Made by a program: the position numbers and the translations under genes
In this document: piece after piece, positions 9,646 to 18,430 of the stretch
Numbering within the stretch: position 1 is the first letter of the stretch
Layout: the number at the start of each line of letters is the position of its first letter
The notes under the pieces: model-generated
The model's input: the letters and a program-made list of their open reading frames with translations, nothing else
Told to the model about the DNA's origin: nothing
Databases searched by the model: none
From: Methylocaldum szegediense
GTDB lineage: Bacteria > Pseudomonadota > Gammaproteobacteria > Methylococcales > Methylococcaceae
NCBI RefSeq assembly: GCF_949769195.1
Contig: NZ_OX458333.1
Span: 4,312,001 to 4,376,000 of the forward strand
Reading direction: 5' to 3'
DNA: 64,000 nt

Positions 9646-12324
9646 TTACAGCGGCTTTTCGGCGATGACGATCGTGGGGTCGTCGGTCTTGGTATGGCAG
9701 GTGAAGTTCAGCCTTCGCATGAGGCCGAGCATCTTGACGTTGTCCGCCAGAATCTCGCCGCGGAAAGATTTGAGCCCCTTCTCGCGAGCGGCGTCGAACA
9801 GGCAGGACATCAGCCGCGTACCGAGTCCGCGGCGCTGCCATTCATCAGCAACCACCACGGCAAACTCAGCGGTTTCGCCGTCTGGATTGGTGAAATAACG
9901 CGCCACACCGAGCTCAATTTCCTCGACGCCGGAATCAATAACGGCGACAAGCGCCAACTCGCGGTCATAATCCAGTTGAGTCAGCCGGATCAACATGTCC
10001 TGACTCAGCTCCTGCAGGGCATTCATGAAGCGGAAGAACCTGGCCTCGGGGGAAAGTTGTTTTACGAATCGCTGTTCAAGTGCCGCGTCTTCGGGACGGA
10101 TTGGTCGGATCGTGATATTGGTGCCGTCGGCAAGCTGATACTGTCTGACCAGATGGCTAGGGTAGGGGTGAACCGCCATGTGTCCGTAACGACGGAGCCC
10201 CGGCTGCGGCTCATGAACTATGATCCGGGCATCCAGGGCGAGTACCCCCTGATCATCGGCGACTAGCGGGTTGATGTCCAATTCCTTGATTTCGGGGAGC
10301 TCGCAAACCATTTCCGAAAGCCGCAACAGCACGTGCACGATCGCGTCCCGATTGACCGGCGGAAGATTGCGGAACGGTCCGAGCAGCCGAGCGACCCGGG
10401 TCTCGTTTATTCTCGTCTGGGCAATGTGTTCGTTGAGCGGGGGCAGGGCGACCGTTCGATCCCGGAGAATTTCCGCCGCCGTACCGCCGGCGCCGAAACT
10501 CACGACAGGGCCGAAAATCGGGTCGTCGACTACTCCCACGAGCAATTCGCGGCCATTGCGGTTACGGTACATTTTTTCGACGGTAACACCCTCAATCCGG
10601 GCATCCGGTCTCCGAGCATGTACTGCCGCTACCAGATCGTTATAGGCGTTCCGCACGGTCTGGGCATTGTTGATGTTGAGCCGGACGCCATCGACATCGG
10701 ACTTGTGGGTGATGTCCGGCGACAGGATTTTCAGCGCGACCGGAAACCCTAGGTATTCGGCCGCCGAAAGGGCCTCGTTGGGCGAATGGGCGTTTAAAGC
10801 CGGTGGTACCGGGATGTCGAAGGCACGCAGAACGGCTCGGGTCTCGAGCGAGGACAAGAGCGTCCGCCGTTCGGCCAAAGCGCCTTCGATGATGAGTCGG
10901 GCGCCGGTCAGATCGGGCGGCCGGTGCGAGCTCAAGGGTCCCGGCACCTGCATCAGTATTTGCTGATTTCGGTGATACTCTGTCAGATAACCGAATGCTT
11001 CTATGGCGCTCTCGGGATTCGAGAAAGTCGGAATTTGATGTCTTGCAAATAGATCGCGTCCCTCCTGTACCTGGGTTTTGCCCAGCCAGCAGGCGAGGAC
11101 CGGCTTATCGGAAGGCTCGGCGGCGCGAATGACAGCTTCGGCCGCTTTCGTGGGATCGGTCATGGCCTGAGGCGTAAGCAGTACCAGAGCGCCATCTACA
11201 TTCTCGTCGCCAAGACAGATTTCGACGGCCGCCCCATACCGTTCCGGGGTGGCGTCGCCAAGGATATCGACGGGATTATTGTGCGACCATTGTTTGGGGA
11301 GAATCGCGTTCAGCTTGTCGAAGGTCGCTGCTCCAAGTTCGGCGAGCTGTATGCCTTGTTCGACGGCCCGGTCGGTTGCCATCACCCCGGGGCCTCCGGC
11401 GTTGGTGATGATCGCCAGGCGGTTGCCTCGAACGCGGTGCTGGGTTGCGAGGAGCTGGGCGGCGGCGAATAGCTGTTCGATGGTGGTGGCCCGGACCACG
11501 CCGGCCCTTTGCAGCGCGGCATCGAACACGTCGTCCGAACCGACCAGCGCGCCGGTATGCGACATGGCCGCACGGGAGCCTTCTGCATGGCGGCCAGCCT
11601 TGATCACGATCACTGGCTTCATGCGAGCCGCGGCCCTCAATCCGCTCATGAAGCGCCGCGCATCTCGCACGCCTTCCACGTACATCAGGATGCTGCGCGT
11701 CTCGGGATCGAGGGCGAGGTAATCAAGGATGTCCCCGAAGGTAACATCGGCGCCAGCGCCCAAGGACACCATGGTCGAAAAACCGATACGGTGGGCGCTC
11801 GCCCAATCCAGGATCGCCGTGCAAAGGGCGCCCGACTGGGAGACCAGGGCAAGCGAACCCGGCTCCGCGACATTATTGCTGAAGGTGGCGTTGAGGCCGA
11901 CCGAAGGGCGCATCAGTCCCAGGCAGTTGGGGCCGAGTATCCGGAGCCCATAGCGCCTGCCTTCTTCCAGCAAGGCTCGCTCCAGCATCCGGCCGTCGCC
12001 TTCCTGTTCTCCGAATCCCGCCGAAATCACGATGGCGGCTTTGACCCCTTCCTGGCCGCAAGCGCGGATGATAGAAGGCACGGTGGCGGCCGGCGTTGCG
12101 ATAACCGCGAGATCTACGTGTTCCTTGACTTCTCCGATGGAGGCGAAACATACCTGATCCCGGATCCGTTGATACTTGGGATTGATCGGGTAGATGGGGC
12201 CTTGGAAGCCGCCGTCCAAGAGATTTTGGTAGATCCGCGCGCCGACCGAATCGGGCAGTTCGCTAGCCCCGAACACAGCAATGGACTTCGGGCTGAACAA
12301 ATGTTCGAGGTAATGGCGCGCCAT
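9646..12324 (-). CDS. Bifunctional acyl-CoA synthetase-like / GNAT protein N-acetyltransferase (Pat/YfiQ type)
   Basis: An 892-residue protein of the Pat/PatZ group, which acetylates lysines of metabolic enzymes such as acetyl-CoA synthetase. From the N-terminus there is a CoA-binding Rossmann domain (HLFSPKSIAVFGASELPDS), succinyl-CoA ligase-like domains (GPNCLGLMRPSVGLNATF; VSQSGALCTAILDWA), an ATP-grasp domain (about 480-690; GFPVALKILSPDITHKSDV), and a C-terminal GNAT domain (about 740-890; TIRPIRPEDAALEQRF and the acetyl-CoA loop QRRGLGTRLM). I chose the ATG at 12324 because it matches the family N-terminus and lies just after the alcohol dehydrogenase stop (7-nt gap). The family is certain; the protein targets are not known. 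Confidence 0.9.
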   Translation of the reverse strand: MARHYLEHLFSPKSIAVFGASELPDSVGARIYQNLLDGGFQGPIYPINPKYQRIRDQVCFASIGEVKEHVDLAVIATPAATVPSIIRACGQEGVKAAIVISAGFGEQEGDGRMLERALLEEGRRYGLRILGPNCLGLMRPSVGLNATFSNNVAEPGSLALVSQSGALCTAILDWASAHRIGFSTMVSLGAGADVTFGDILDYLALDPETRSILMYVEGVRDARRFMSGLRAAARMKPVIVIKAGRHAEGSRAAMSHTGALVGSDDVFDAALQRAGVVRATTIEQLFAAAQLLATQHRVRGNRLAIITNAGGPGVMATDRAVEQGIQLAELGAATFDKLNAILPKQWSHNNPVDILGDATPERYGAAVEICLGDENVDGALVLLTPQAMTDPTKAAEAVIRAAEPSDKPVLACWLGKTQVQEGRDLFARHQIPTFSNPESAIEAFGYLTEYHRNQQILMQVPGPLSSHRPPDLTGARLIIEGALAERRTLLSSLETRAVLRAFDIPVPPALNAHSPNEALSAAEYLGFPVALKILSPDITHKSDVDGVRLNINNAQTVRNAYNDLVAAVHARRPDARIEGVTVEKMYRNRNGRELLVGVVDDPIFGPVVSFGAGGTAAEILRDRTVALPPLNEHIAQTRINETRVARLLGPFRNLPPVNRDAIVHVLLRLSEMVCELPEIKELDINPLVADDQGVLALDARIIVHEPQPGLRRYGHMAVHPYPSHLVRQYQLADGTNITIRPIRPEDAALEQRFVKQLSPEARFFRFMNALQELSQDMLIRLTQLDYDRELALVAVIDSGVEEIELGVARYFTNPDGETAEFAVVVADEWQRRGLGTRLMSCLFDAAREKGLKSFRGEILADNVKMLGLMRRLNFTCHTKTDDPTIVIAEKPL

Positions 12325-12331
12325 ATCGGCC

Positions 12332-13528
12332 TCAGATTCGGTTGAGGAGGATTTCTCCGATTTCGCCGTCGGTAAGCGTGACCGGATTGGTCTGCATGCT
12401 GGTGCCGCGGGCATTGGCGACGATCTTAGGAACATGCGCAGGTTCCACACCGAAATGACCGAGGCGCTTCAGCGCCAGCCGTTCGGTCCAGTTATGCAAG
12501 TGTGCGACTAGAGCGTTGCAAGCTTCCATCTGGGTTTTGAAGCTATGGCCCGTCAGGAGTTCGGCGACGCCGGCGTATTTCTTCAAAGCGGGATGTTCCG
12601 GAGCTCTCTCCTGCAGCGCGTGGACATTGACAGCCGTGGCTTCGGCCAGCAACGTGCCGCAAGCGAGGCCATGCGGGATCGGATAAAAGGCGCCTAGTGG
12701 CGCGGCGAGCCCGTGCACGGAGCCCAAGCCCGCCTGAGCCAGGGTGATGCCGGACATGAGCGACGCGTACGCAATGGCGCTGCGCCCGGCTCGGGCTTCC
12801 TCGTTGTCGCCTCCTTGGAGGGCCGCGAAGAAGCCGTCGCGAAAGGCTTCCATTCCGCTTTTCGCAAGGGCGTCGGTCATCGGATTGGCGCGAGCGGAAA
12901 CGTACGATTCTAATAACTGCGTGAACGCGTCCATGCCGTCGGCGGCGATGAGATCGGGTGGGCAGGTCGCCAGCAGATCGGGGTCGACGATCGCGTATTC
13001 GGGAACCAGACACTCGTGCCGGAACGACTTCTTGAAGCCCTGTTCGCCGCGCACGCTCAAGACCGCATTTTTGGTCGCTTCGCTGCCGGTGCCGGCGGTT
13101 GTCGGTACGGCGATGAAAGGCGTGGCCGGCCCTGTGTACGGAATGTTGCGGCCGACGCCTTCGAGATGATCCATGACCGAATTGCCGTGGGGCAGGAGTC
13201 CGGCAATAGCCTTGGCAGCGTCCAGAACGCTGCCGCCGCCGATCGCGACGACCAGGTCGATGTGCTGGCCGCGAAAGGCGGCGACGGCACCGTCCACGAG
13301 CTGCGGTGTCGGCTCGTCGCTGACGGTCATGTGTTCGAAGCTCATGCCCAGTTCGGCCAAGCTCGCTGTTAGCCGGGTCCAGCGCGGCGATGCCCGGAAG
13401 GAGCGTACTCCAGTGACGAGCAGCGCTTTTTCACCGTAAGAGCGAGCAAGTTTAGGCAGTTCCGCCAACTGGCCGGAACCGAAAAGAATGCGGGGCAGGC
13501 GGGAAATCGAGAATGCAGGAATAGTCAT
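12332..13528 (-). CDS. Iron-containing alcohol dehydrogenase (group III)
   Basis: A 398-residue Fe-ADH family oxidoreductase. The NAD(P) loop GGGSVLDAAKAIAG lies near residue 98, and the metal-binding region includes DAFTQLLESYVSARANPMTD and two histidine segments, HGLAAPLGAFYPIPHGLACG (about residues 265-285). This family oxidises or reduces small alcohols, aldehydes or lactaldehyde; the exact substrate cannot be read from the sequence. Its start overlaps the dedA stop as ATGA (13525-13528), and the Pat-like gene follows 7 nt downstream, so the three genes look like one operon. A link to C1 or acetate-level metabolism is plausible but inferred. Confidence 0.9.
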   Translation of the reverse strand: MTIPAFSISRLPRILFGSGQLAELPKLARSYGEKALLVTGVRSFRASPRWTRLTASLAELGMSFEHMTVSDEPTPQLVDGAVAAFRGQHIDLVVAIGGGSVLDAAKAIAGLLPHGNSVMDHLEGVGRNIPYTGPATPFIAVPTTAGTGSEATKNAVLSVRGEQGFKKSFRHECLVPEYAIVDPDLLATCPPDLIAADGMDAFTQLLESYVSARANPMTDALAKSGMEAFRDGFFAALQGGDNEEARAGRSAIAYASLMSGITLAQAGLGSVHGLAAPLGAFYPIPHGLACGTLLAEATAVNVHALQERAPEHPALKKYAGVAELLTGHSFKTQMEACNALVAHLHNWTERLALKRLGHFGVEPAHVPKIVANARGTSMQTNPVTLTDGEIGEILLNRI

Positions 13529-14139
13529 GACGGTATCCGGCTGCGCGCCTTGCGGCGCTGAATCACGATATAGATTCCAACCAGGACTATGCTGAATAGG
13601 ATCACGTCGATAACCGCATGTTCCGAATAGCGTGCGACCAGTTCCTGGTTTTCGCCGATGAAATAGCCGATCCAGCTGAGTACTGACACCCAGATCCCCG
13701 CACCGAGCAACGTGTACACGGTGAACTTGACATGATTCATGCCTGCGAGGCCGGCCGGCAATGAGATCAGATGTCGCGCTACGGGCAGAAGACGCCCGAT
13801 GAAGGTGGAGATTTCGCCGTGCGTCAGGAAAAATTTCTCCACGCGCTGGAAGTGCTCCTCGGTAATCCAGACATATTTGCCGTATTTGATCAGGAGCGGT
13901 CTCCCCAGCCAGCGTGCGACGAAATAGTTGGCGTAAGCCCCGACCAGACTTCCCAGCGTTCCGCTGAGGATCACTAGGGTCAAGTCCATCTTACCTTGTT
14001 GAGCCAGGTAGCCCGCGGGAGGCATGACGATTTCGCTGGGGATAGGGATAACCGAGCTTTCCATGGCCATGAGCAGAAAAATTCCCGTGTAGCCCATGGC
14101 GCCGATGGTCGAAACCAGCCAGTCGATCAGTTCATGCAT
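13525..14139 (-). CDS. DedA/Tvp38-family membrane protein
   Basis: A 204-residue inner-membrane protein of the DedA family, whose members act in undecaprenyl phosphate or phospholipid translocation and envelope stress resistance. The N-terminal reentrant region reads ESSVIPIPSEIVMPPAGYLA, and the conserved FIGRLLPVARHLISLPAGLAGM segment lies near residues 113-135. Four to five hydrophobic stretches are visible and the C-terminus is basic (QRRKARSR). AAGGA lies upstream of the ATG. The gene is translationally coupled to the alcohol dehydrogenase (ATGA overlap) and follows pcm after 37 nt. Confidence 0.9.
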   Translation of the reverse strand: MHELIDWLVSTIGAMGYTGIFLLMAMESSVIPIPSEIVMPPAGYLAQQGKMDLTLVILSGTLGSLVGAYANYFVARWLGRPLLIKYGKYVWITEEHFQRVEKFFLTHGEISTFIGRLLPVARHLISLPAGLAGMNHVKFTVYTLLGAGIWVSVLSWIGYFIGENQELVARYSEHAVIDVILFSIVLVGIYIVIQRRKARSRIPS

Positions 14140-14176
14140 GGGAGTTCCTTAAGAGAAGGAGGAAAAGCGCTGTTTA

Positions 14177-14836
14177 TCAAATCAATCCGGCTTGCAGTGG
14201 CACGAAGCTGACCGGTTCGATGATTTCCGCCTCGAACCCGACTTCCGTGCGTGTGATCCGCTGCAGAAATTGTTCGCGTCCGTCGCCGATGGGTATCACC
14301 ATGACTCCGCCCCGTGCCATCTGATCCAGCAGCGGCTGAGGCAATTCCGGCGGTGCGGCGGTGACGATGATGCCGTCATAGGGCGCGTAATCCTCCCAGC
14401 CCCAACCGCCGTCACTATGTTTCATGCGCACGTTGCGCAAATGAAGATCCTGAATGCAGCGACGGGCGCGTTGCTGAAGCGGGTAAATGCGTTCCACCGA
14501 ATGAACCCGTCTGACGAGTTGCGCCAATACGGCGGTCTGATAGCCCGAGCCGGTGCCGACTTCCAGCACCTTGTCCAACGGGCCTTTTTCCAGCAGCAAC
14601 TCCGTCATGCGAGCCACGATATAAGGTTGGGAGATGGTCTGGCCGAATCCGATCGGCAGGGCCGTGTCCTCGTAGGCGCGACTGGCGAAAGCCTCTTCGA
14701 CGAAAATATGCCGCGGCGTTTCCAGCATGACCGAGAGCACGGACGGATTGCTGATGCCTTGTTCCTTCAAACGGCTGACCATGCGTTCCCGCGTTCTGCG
14801 GGAAGTCATGCCGATACCCTGAAGACGACGGTTCAT
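14177..14836 (-). CDS. pcm: Protein-L-isoaspartate O-methyltransferase
   Basis: Pcm methylates isoaspartyl residues of aged proteins with S-adenosylmethionine and so starts their repair. The 219 residues include the PCMT core: [12 protein letters not shown] near the N-terminus, [18 protein letters not shown] motif [18 protein letters not shown] (about 85-101) and [14 protein letters not shown]. The start at 14836 forms an ATGA overlap with the surE stop codon, which argues against the longer frame beginning at 14860. The surE-pcm pair is a classic gammaproteobacterial arrangement, though nlpD and rpoS, which often follow, are absent here. Confidence 0.95.
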   Translation of the reverse strand: MNRRLQGIGMTSRRTRERMVSRLKEQGISNPSVLSVMLETPRHIFVEEAFASRAYEDTALPIGFGQTISQPYIVARMTELLLEKGPLDKVLEVGTGSGYQTAVLAQLVRRVHSVERIYPLQQRARRCIQDLHLRNVRMKHSDGGWGWEDYAPYDGIIVTAAPPELPQPLLDQMARGGVMVIPIGDGREQFLQRITRTEVGFEAEIIEPVSFVPLQAGLI

Positions 14837-15588
14837 GTAATAACCTCGCGCGGAAGCCAATCGGCCAAACGCTGAAGACTTTCGTAACGGGTTAAATCGA
14901 TCTGCAAAGGCGTGACGGAGACGTAGTTGTGACGTACGGCGTAGAAGTCGGTGCCCGGTCCGGCATCTTGTTCCGGACCGGCGGATCCGATCCAGTAGAT
15001 TTCGCGTCCCCGCGGGTCGGTCGTTCGGATCACCGGCTCCGCCTTGTGCCGCTGACCCAGGCGGGTGGATTGGAAACCGCGGATCTCCCGCAGTGGAACA
15101 TCGGGGACGTTGACGTTCAATATCGTATCGGCCGGCAAAGGGTGTTCCTGGATTTGTTTGAGCAAGGTGAGGGCGACCTGGCCAGCAGTTTCGAAATGCT
15201 GCGGTGTGCTCGACGCCAACGAGATCGCGACCGCCGGAAGCCCTAAAAAACGCCCTTCGGTGGCGGCCGCCACGGTACCGGAGTAGATCACATCATCCCC
15301 CAGGTTGGAGCCGTGATTGATGCCGGCGAACACCATGTCCGGTTCCTCGTGCAACAGTCCGGTAATAGCCAAATGCACGCAATCGGTGGGCGTGCCGTCG
15401 ATTTTGATGAAGCCGCTTTCGGTTTGGCTGACGCGCAAAGGTCTGTCCAAGGTTAGCGAATTGCTCGCTCCGCTGCGGTTTCGTTCGGGGGCAACAACTG
15501 TCAGTCGCGCCCGTTGCCCCAGCGCATTTGCCAAGGCGATCAGTCCTTGGGCGGAATAACCGTCGTCGTTACTCAACAATATATGCAT
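14833..15588 (-). CDS. surE: 5'/3'-nucleotidase SurE
   Basis: SurE is a survival-associated nucleoside monophosphatase and exopolyphosphatase. The 251-residue product begins [20 protein letters not shown] with the metal-binding NDD motif, followed by [10 protein letters not shown] and the [20 protein letters not shown] region (about residues 90-110). The ATG at 15588 has GGGGGAG about 9 nt upstream; the frame stays open seven codons further to 15609 but that start lacks such a site. It is the first gene of the surE-pcm-dedA-ADH-Pat run. Confidence 0.95.
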   Translation of the reverse strand: MHILLSNDDGYSAQGLIALANALGQRARLTVVAPERNRSGASNSLTLDRPLRVSQTESGFIKIDGTPTDCVHLAITGLLHEEPDMVFAGINHGSNLGDDVIYSGTVAAATEGRFLGLPAVAISLASSTPQHFETAGQVALTLLKQIQEHPLPADTILNVNVPDVPLREIRGFQSTRLGQRHKAEPVIRTTDPRGREIYWIGSAGPEQDAGPGTDFYAVRHNYVSVTPLQIDLTRYESLQRLADWLPREVIT

Positions 15589-15952
15589 CAGGCATGCTCC
15601 CCCTTTCATTGACCATTTTACACAAGAATCGGGCCAGTCGGCGCATCGGCTGCGACGGACGTTGGCTGACGATTGGCGGGTACATCGGCTCCAAATGCCG
15701 ATGAGTCATTAGGAATGCAGGAGGCGTGGCATCGTTGACTCTGCCTTGACGCTGGTTGAGGAATCCTCGACGATTGCAAGATTGTCATGGAAGTCGTCAC
15801 CCCGGCAGGGATTGCCGGGGTCCAGAGGCCATGGATGGCAGAGGCGGATCACATCCCTGTGCCCTGGATTCCGGCAATCCCTGCCGGAATGACGGCAAGA
15901 AAAATGTATAGATATGGTCCATTCGAACTTACCTCACCAAGGATTTCATCCG
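15589..15952. other. 364-bp intergenic region with one palindromic repeat
   Basis: The divergent gap between surE and the ZIP transporter contains the promoters of both and, at 15796-15893, a 98-bp palindromic repeat (listed separately). No coding region is supported. A 60-codon frame on the minus strand at 15618-15800 has no family resemblance. Confidence 0.5.
15796..15893. repeat. Palindromic dispersed repeat, copy 1
   Basis: Two 30-nt arms form an inverted repeat: the left arm begins GTCACCCCGGCAGGGATTGC (15796) and the right arm ends CAATCCCTGCCGGAATGAC (15893). The arms differ only at CC/TT positions (two pairs in each half), which become U.G wobbles if the minus strand is transcribed but C/A mismatches on the plus strand. 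The 38-nt centre starts AGGCCATGGATGGCAGAGGC. A second copy lies at 19774-19869 with the centre in the opposite orientation. Confidence 0.85.
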
Positions 15953-16879
15953 ATGAACTCGCAAGGTCTGAACATGCTGTGCGAGAAGTTTCGCGCCAGC
16001 GTCCTCTATCAAAAATACGTTCGCCTGCCGCCGTTGGCTCAAAAATTGAGTCTGGTCAGCTCGATCACGTTTCTAACGACCTTATTTCTGGTCGCAATTT
16101 ATTTCTTTGTCGACCCGATCATCGCCATGGGGGCCTTCGCCAGCATTCTGGCTGGATTGGCCACGGGATTCGGTGCCTTGCCCGCTCTACTGTTCAAGGA
16201 TGTTTCGAGCAGGACCCTTTATCTGATGCTGGGCGGAGCCGCCGGCGTGATGCTGGCAGCCACGGCGTTCTCGCTTATCGTTCCGGGCATCCAGGCCGGC
16301 AATCAGCTGTGGCCGGGTCTCGGCGTGTACGTGGTTGCGGCCGGGGTCTTGATCGGTGCGATTTTTCTGGTGTTGGCGGACAGTTGGCTGCCGTATGAGC
16401 GGTTTCTGGGCGAGAGCGGAGAAACCTTCGACTCGTTGCGAAAGATTTGGCTCTTCATCGCCGCGATCGTCATGCACAACCTTCCGGAGGGCATGGCGGT
16501 CGGCGTCAGTTTCGGTTCCGGCGACTGGCACAACGGCGCAGCCTTGGCGATCGCCATCGGTTTGCAGAATATCCCGGAAGGCCTGGCGGTGGCGATGCCG
16601 CTGGTGGCTTTGGGCTATCGACGACAGCAGGCGGTGCTGATTGCCACGTTGACGGGTTTGATCGAGCCGGTCGGCGGCTTTTTCGGCGTTGCCGCGGTGA
16701 CGATGTTTCTGCCGTTGTTGCCGATTGGTATGGCCTTCGCCGCGGGAGCCATGCTGTTCGTCATCAGCGACGACATCATTCCCGAAACCCAATCCCGGGG
16801 CAAAGCCCGTTATGCGACCTTCGCGCTGATGTTCGGCTTTATCGTCATGATGATTTTGGACAATCTGATCACGACCTGA
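15953..16879 (+). CDS. ZIP-family divalent metal transporter
   Basis: A 308-residue inner-membrane protein that should import Zn2+ or related divalent cations. The ZIP metal-site helices are clear: HNLPEGMAVGVSFGSG (about residues 168-183) and QNIPEGLAVAMP (about 200-211), separated by one hydrophobic turn. Eight hydrophobic segments are visible and the C-terminus ends in a membrane helix (FGFIVMMILDNLITT). A long N-terminal extension precedes the first helix. The start at 15953 has AAGGA 9 nt upstream; an ATG 21 nt further down is an alternative. The GDT1-type transporter follows 12 nt later and is probably co-transcribed. Confidence 0.88.
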   Translation: MNSQGLNMLCEKFRASVLYQKYVRLPPLAQKLSLVSSITFLTTLFLVAIYFFVDPIIAMGAFASILAGLATGFGALPALLFKDVSSRTLYLMLGGAAGVMLAATAFSLIVPGIQAGNQLWPGLGVYVVAAGVLIGAIFLVLADSWLPYERFLGESGETFDSLRKIWLFIAAIVMHNLPEGMAVGVSFGSGDWHNGAALAIAIGLQNIPEGLAVAMPLVALGYRRQQAVLIATLTGLIEPVGGFFGVAAVTMFLPLLPIGMAFAAGAMLFVISDDIIPETQSRGKARYATFALMFGFIVMMILDNLITT

Positions 16880-16891
16880 GTATCCGAACCT

Positions 16892-17596
16892 GTGGCTTGC
16901 AATCTGATTTATGAAGCGGGGGTGTGGCTTGGTCGAAGCCTGCCGGCGATCGACTGGGCAAAGGTGTGGACATCGTCCGGCACCGCGTTTGTCCTGGTCG
17001 CGGCGGCCGAGTTCGGCGACAAAAGCCAACTGGTATGCATGACCCTGGCGGCCCGCCATCGGCACTGGCCCATTCTGTTGGGTGCGGTGCTAGCGTTCGC
17101 GGTCTTGAACCTGATCGCCGTGTCGTTCGGGGCGGCGGCCGCCCGCTGGTTGCCCGAATCCTTGGTGTCCCTGATCGTAACCGTCTTGTTTGCGGCGTTC
17201 GGCCTGAAAGCCTTGCTTTTTAAGGAAGAAGAAGGCGAGGTGGTCGAGGCGAAAAGCGGCCACGGAATCTTTTTGACGACCTTCCTGATGATTTTCTTCG
17301 CCGAGTTCGGCGATAAAACCCAGCTTGCGGTCGCGGGTTTAGGTGCGGCGGCTCCGCCCGTGCCGATCTGGCTCGGCGCGACCTTGGCTTTAGGCATGAC
17401 GTCCGCCTTGGGCATTTGGGCGGGAGCCACATGGCTGCGAAAAATTCCTCAACGAGCTCTGCATATCGCCAGCGGTTTGTTGTTTCTGGGATTTGCGGTT
17501 TTTGCCGCACTCAGAATCGTGCCAGAGGAATTGTGGGGCTGGCTACAAAGCAGCTTCGATCAGTTCGTCTCCACAATTCGAGAACTGTCTTCGTAA
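16892..17596 (+). CDS. GDT1/UPF0016 (TMEM165) family cation transporter
   Basis: A 234-residue membrane protein with the two signature motifs of the family, EFGDKSQLVCMTLAARH (first half) and EFGDKTQLAVAGLGAAAP (second half). The two halves are internal duplicates of three helices each. Members export Mn2+ or exchange Ca2+/Mn2+ for protons. The frame starts with a GTG at 16892 after a 12-nt gap from the ZIP transporter; no ATG is available in the N-terminal stretch, so the exact start is uncertain. Pairing with a ZIP importer suggests a small metal homeostasis operon, which is an inference. Confidence 0.88.
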   Translation: MACNLIYEAGVWLGRSLPAIDWAKVWTSSGTAFVLVAAAEFGDKSQLVCMTLAARHRHWPILLGAVLAFAVLNLIAVSFGAAAARWLPESLVSLIVTVLFAAFGLKALLFKEEEGEVVEAKSGHGIFLTTFLMIFFAEFGDKTQLAVAGLGAAAPPVPIWLGATLALGMTSALGIWAGATWLRKIPQRALHIASGLLFLGFAVFAALRIVPEELWGWLQSSFDQFVSTIRELSS

Positions 17597-17689
17597 CGGC
17601 GGCAGCCGGCGTCTTTTCGGCCGGGACTGCCGGTTAAGCCAAGCTGTTTTATGCGACGAGTACAGTGAACCACATCGTCTGCAATCTGG

Positions 17690-18097
17690 TCAGGCCAGAT
17701 TCAAATCCTTTACCACATCTGCCACATCTGCGATTTGCTCAAAATCCCTATCGTTGTGCAAAAGAATCAGGTCATGTTCGATAGCTATCCGAGCGATTAG
17801 ACAATCGGCAGTCGAGCGGATCGTAATGCCCTCTCGCCGGCATCGAAAATAAATGCGAGCGGCTTCGGCATAAGTTGATAGAGTGTCTTTGGGATGATAG
17901 AAGCGCTGACTGCTCAAGTACTCCTGCAAACGCTCGAAATCTTCGTCTCTGCGCGCCGCCCGTAATACTTCCTGGTAGATCAGGCTACACAGCCCGTACG
18001 GTACGCCACCGTCCAGTATTCGGCGGAACTGTTCCGTTGCGCGATTTTCGCTTTGCCGTAGAAGATCGATCCATACCGAAGTATCCACCAAATACAT
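17690..18097 (-). CDS. vapC: VapC-type PIN-domain ribonuclease toxin
   Basis: A 135-residue PIN-domain protein, the toxin of a VapBC type II toxin-antitoxin module that cleaves RNA in the cytoplasm. The acidic metal-binding residues are in place: Asp5 (YLVDTSVWIDLL), Glu43 (LIYQEVLRA), Asp98 (STADCLIARIA) and Asp116/Asp118 (HNDRDFEQIA). The length is normal and no frameshift is visible. The antitoxin gene lies 2 nt upstream but has lost its 5' end (see the vapB entry). A decayed copy of the middle of this gene is present at 20591-20756. Confidence 0.93.
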   Translation of the reverse strand: MYLVDTSVWIDLLRQSENRATEQFRRILDGGVPYGLCSLIYQEVLRAARRDEDFERLQEYLSSQRFYHPKDTLSTYAEAARIYFRCRREGITIRSTADCLIARIAIEHDLILLHNDRDFEQIADVADVVKDLNLA

Positions 18098-18099
18098 GC

Positions 18100-18280
18100 T
18101 TAGTTCTGCTCGGTGCGCAGTTTCTTGTAATCGTAGTTCGGGTCAATTTCCACCGTACCGATCAAGTCCCGAACGTCCTTCCGTTTTCGATTGGCCACGA
18201 ACTTTTGGAGTGCCCGCTCGACCAGTTCGCGCTTGGTCTTGCCATTGGAATACTTGAAAGCCTCTTTGACCAATTCGTCG
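18100..18280 (-). pseudogene. vapB: VapB antitoxin remnant, 5' end replaced by a MITE-like repeat
   Basis: Reading from the repeat junction, the frame gives LNDELVKEAFKYSNGKTKRE, then LVERALQKFVANRKRKDVRD and ends LRTEQN at stop 18100-18102, two nucleotides before vapC. This is the normal C-terminal four-fifths of a VapB antitoxin (family N-termini read like MRTTLNIDDELV). The first strand is missing: immediately before DELV the sequence becomes the TTAAGGAAGCTCTGATTAAG end of a repeat element. The frame continues into the repeat to a stop with no ATG or GTG; a TTG at 18271-18273 could give a 57-residue peptide. The toxin-binding C-terminus remains, but the DNA-binding ribbon is lost. Confidence 0.8.
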
Positions 18281-18430
18281 TTAAGGAAGCTCTGATTAAG
18301 TCCTTCGACAGGCCTGTCCTGAGCCCTTCGACAAGCTCAGGACAGGCTTGTCGAAGGGCTCAGGACGAACGGTAACCTATTGATTCCGTTCGCGGTGAGC
18401 TTGTCGAACGCTCTTCTGAGATTCTATGGT

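Noticed and set aside
11509-12345. Plus-strand frame of 278 codons opposite the Pat-like gene
   Set aside because: It is antisense to the clear CoA-binding and ligase domains; no domain or start site is seen.
18301-18360. CRISPR-like reiteration of CCTTCGACAAGCTCAGGACAGG words
   Set aside because: The units are palindromic, touch each other without unique spacers and occur dispersed in the window, so they are REP-like, not a CRISPR array.
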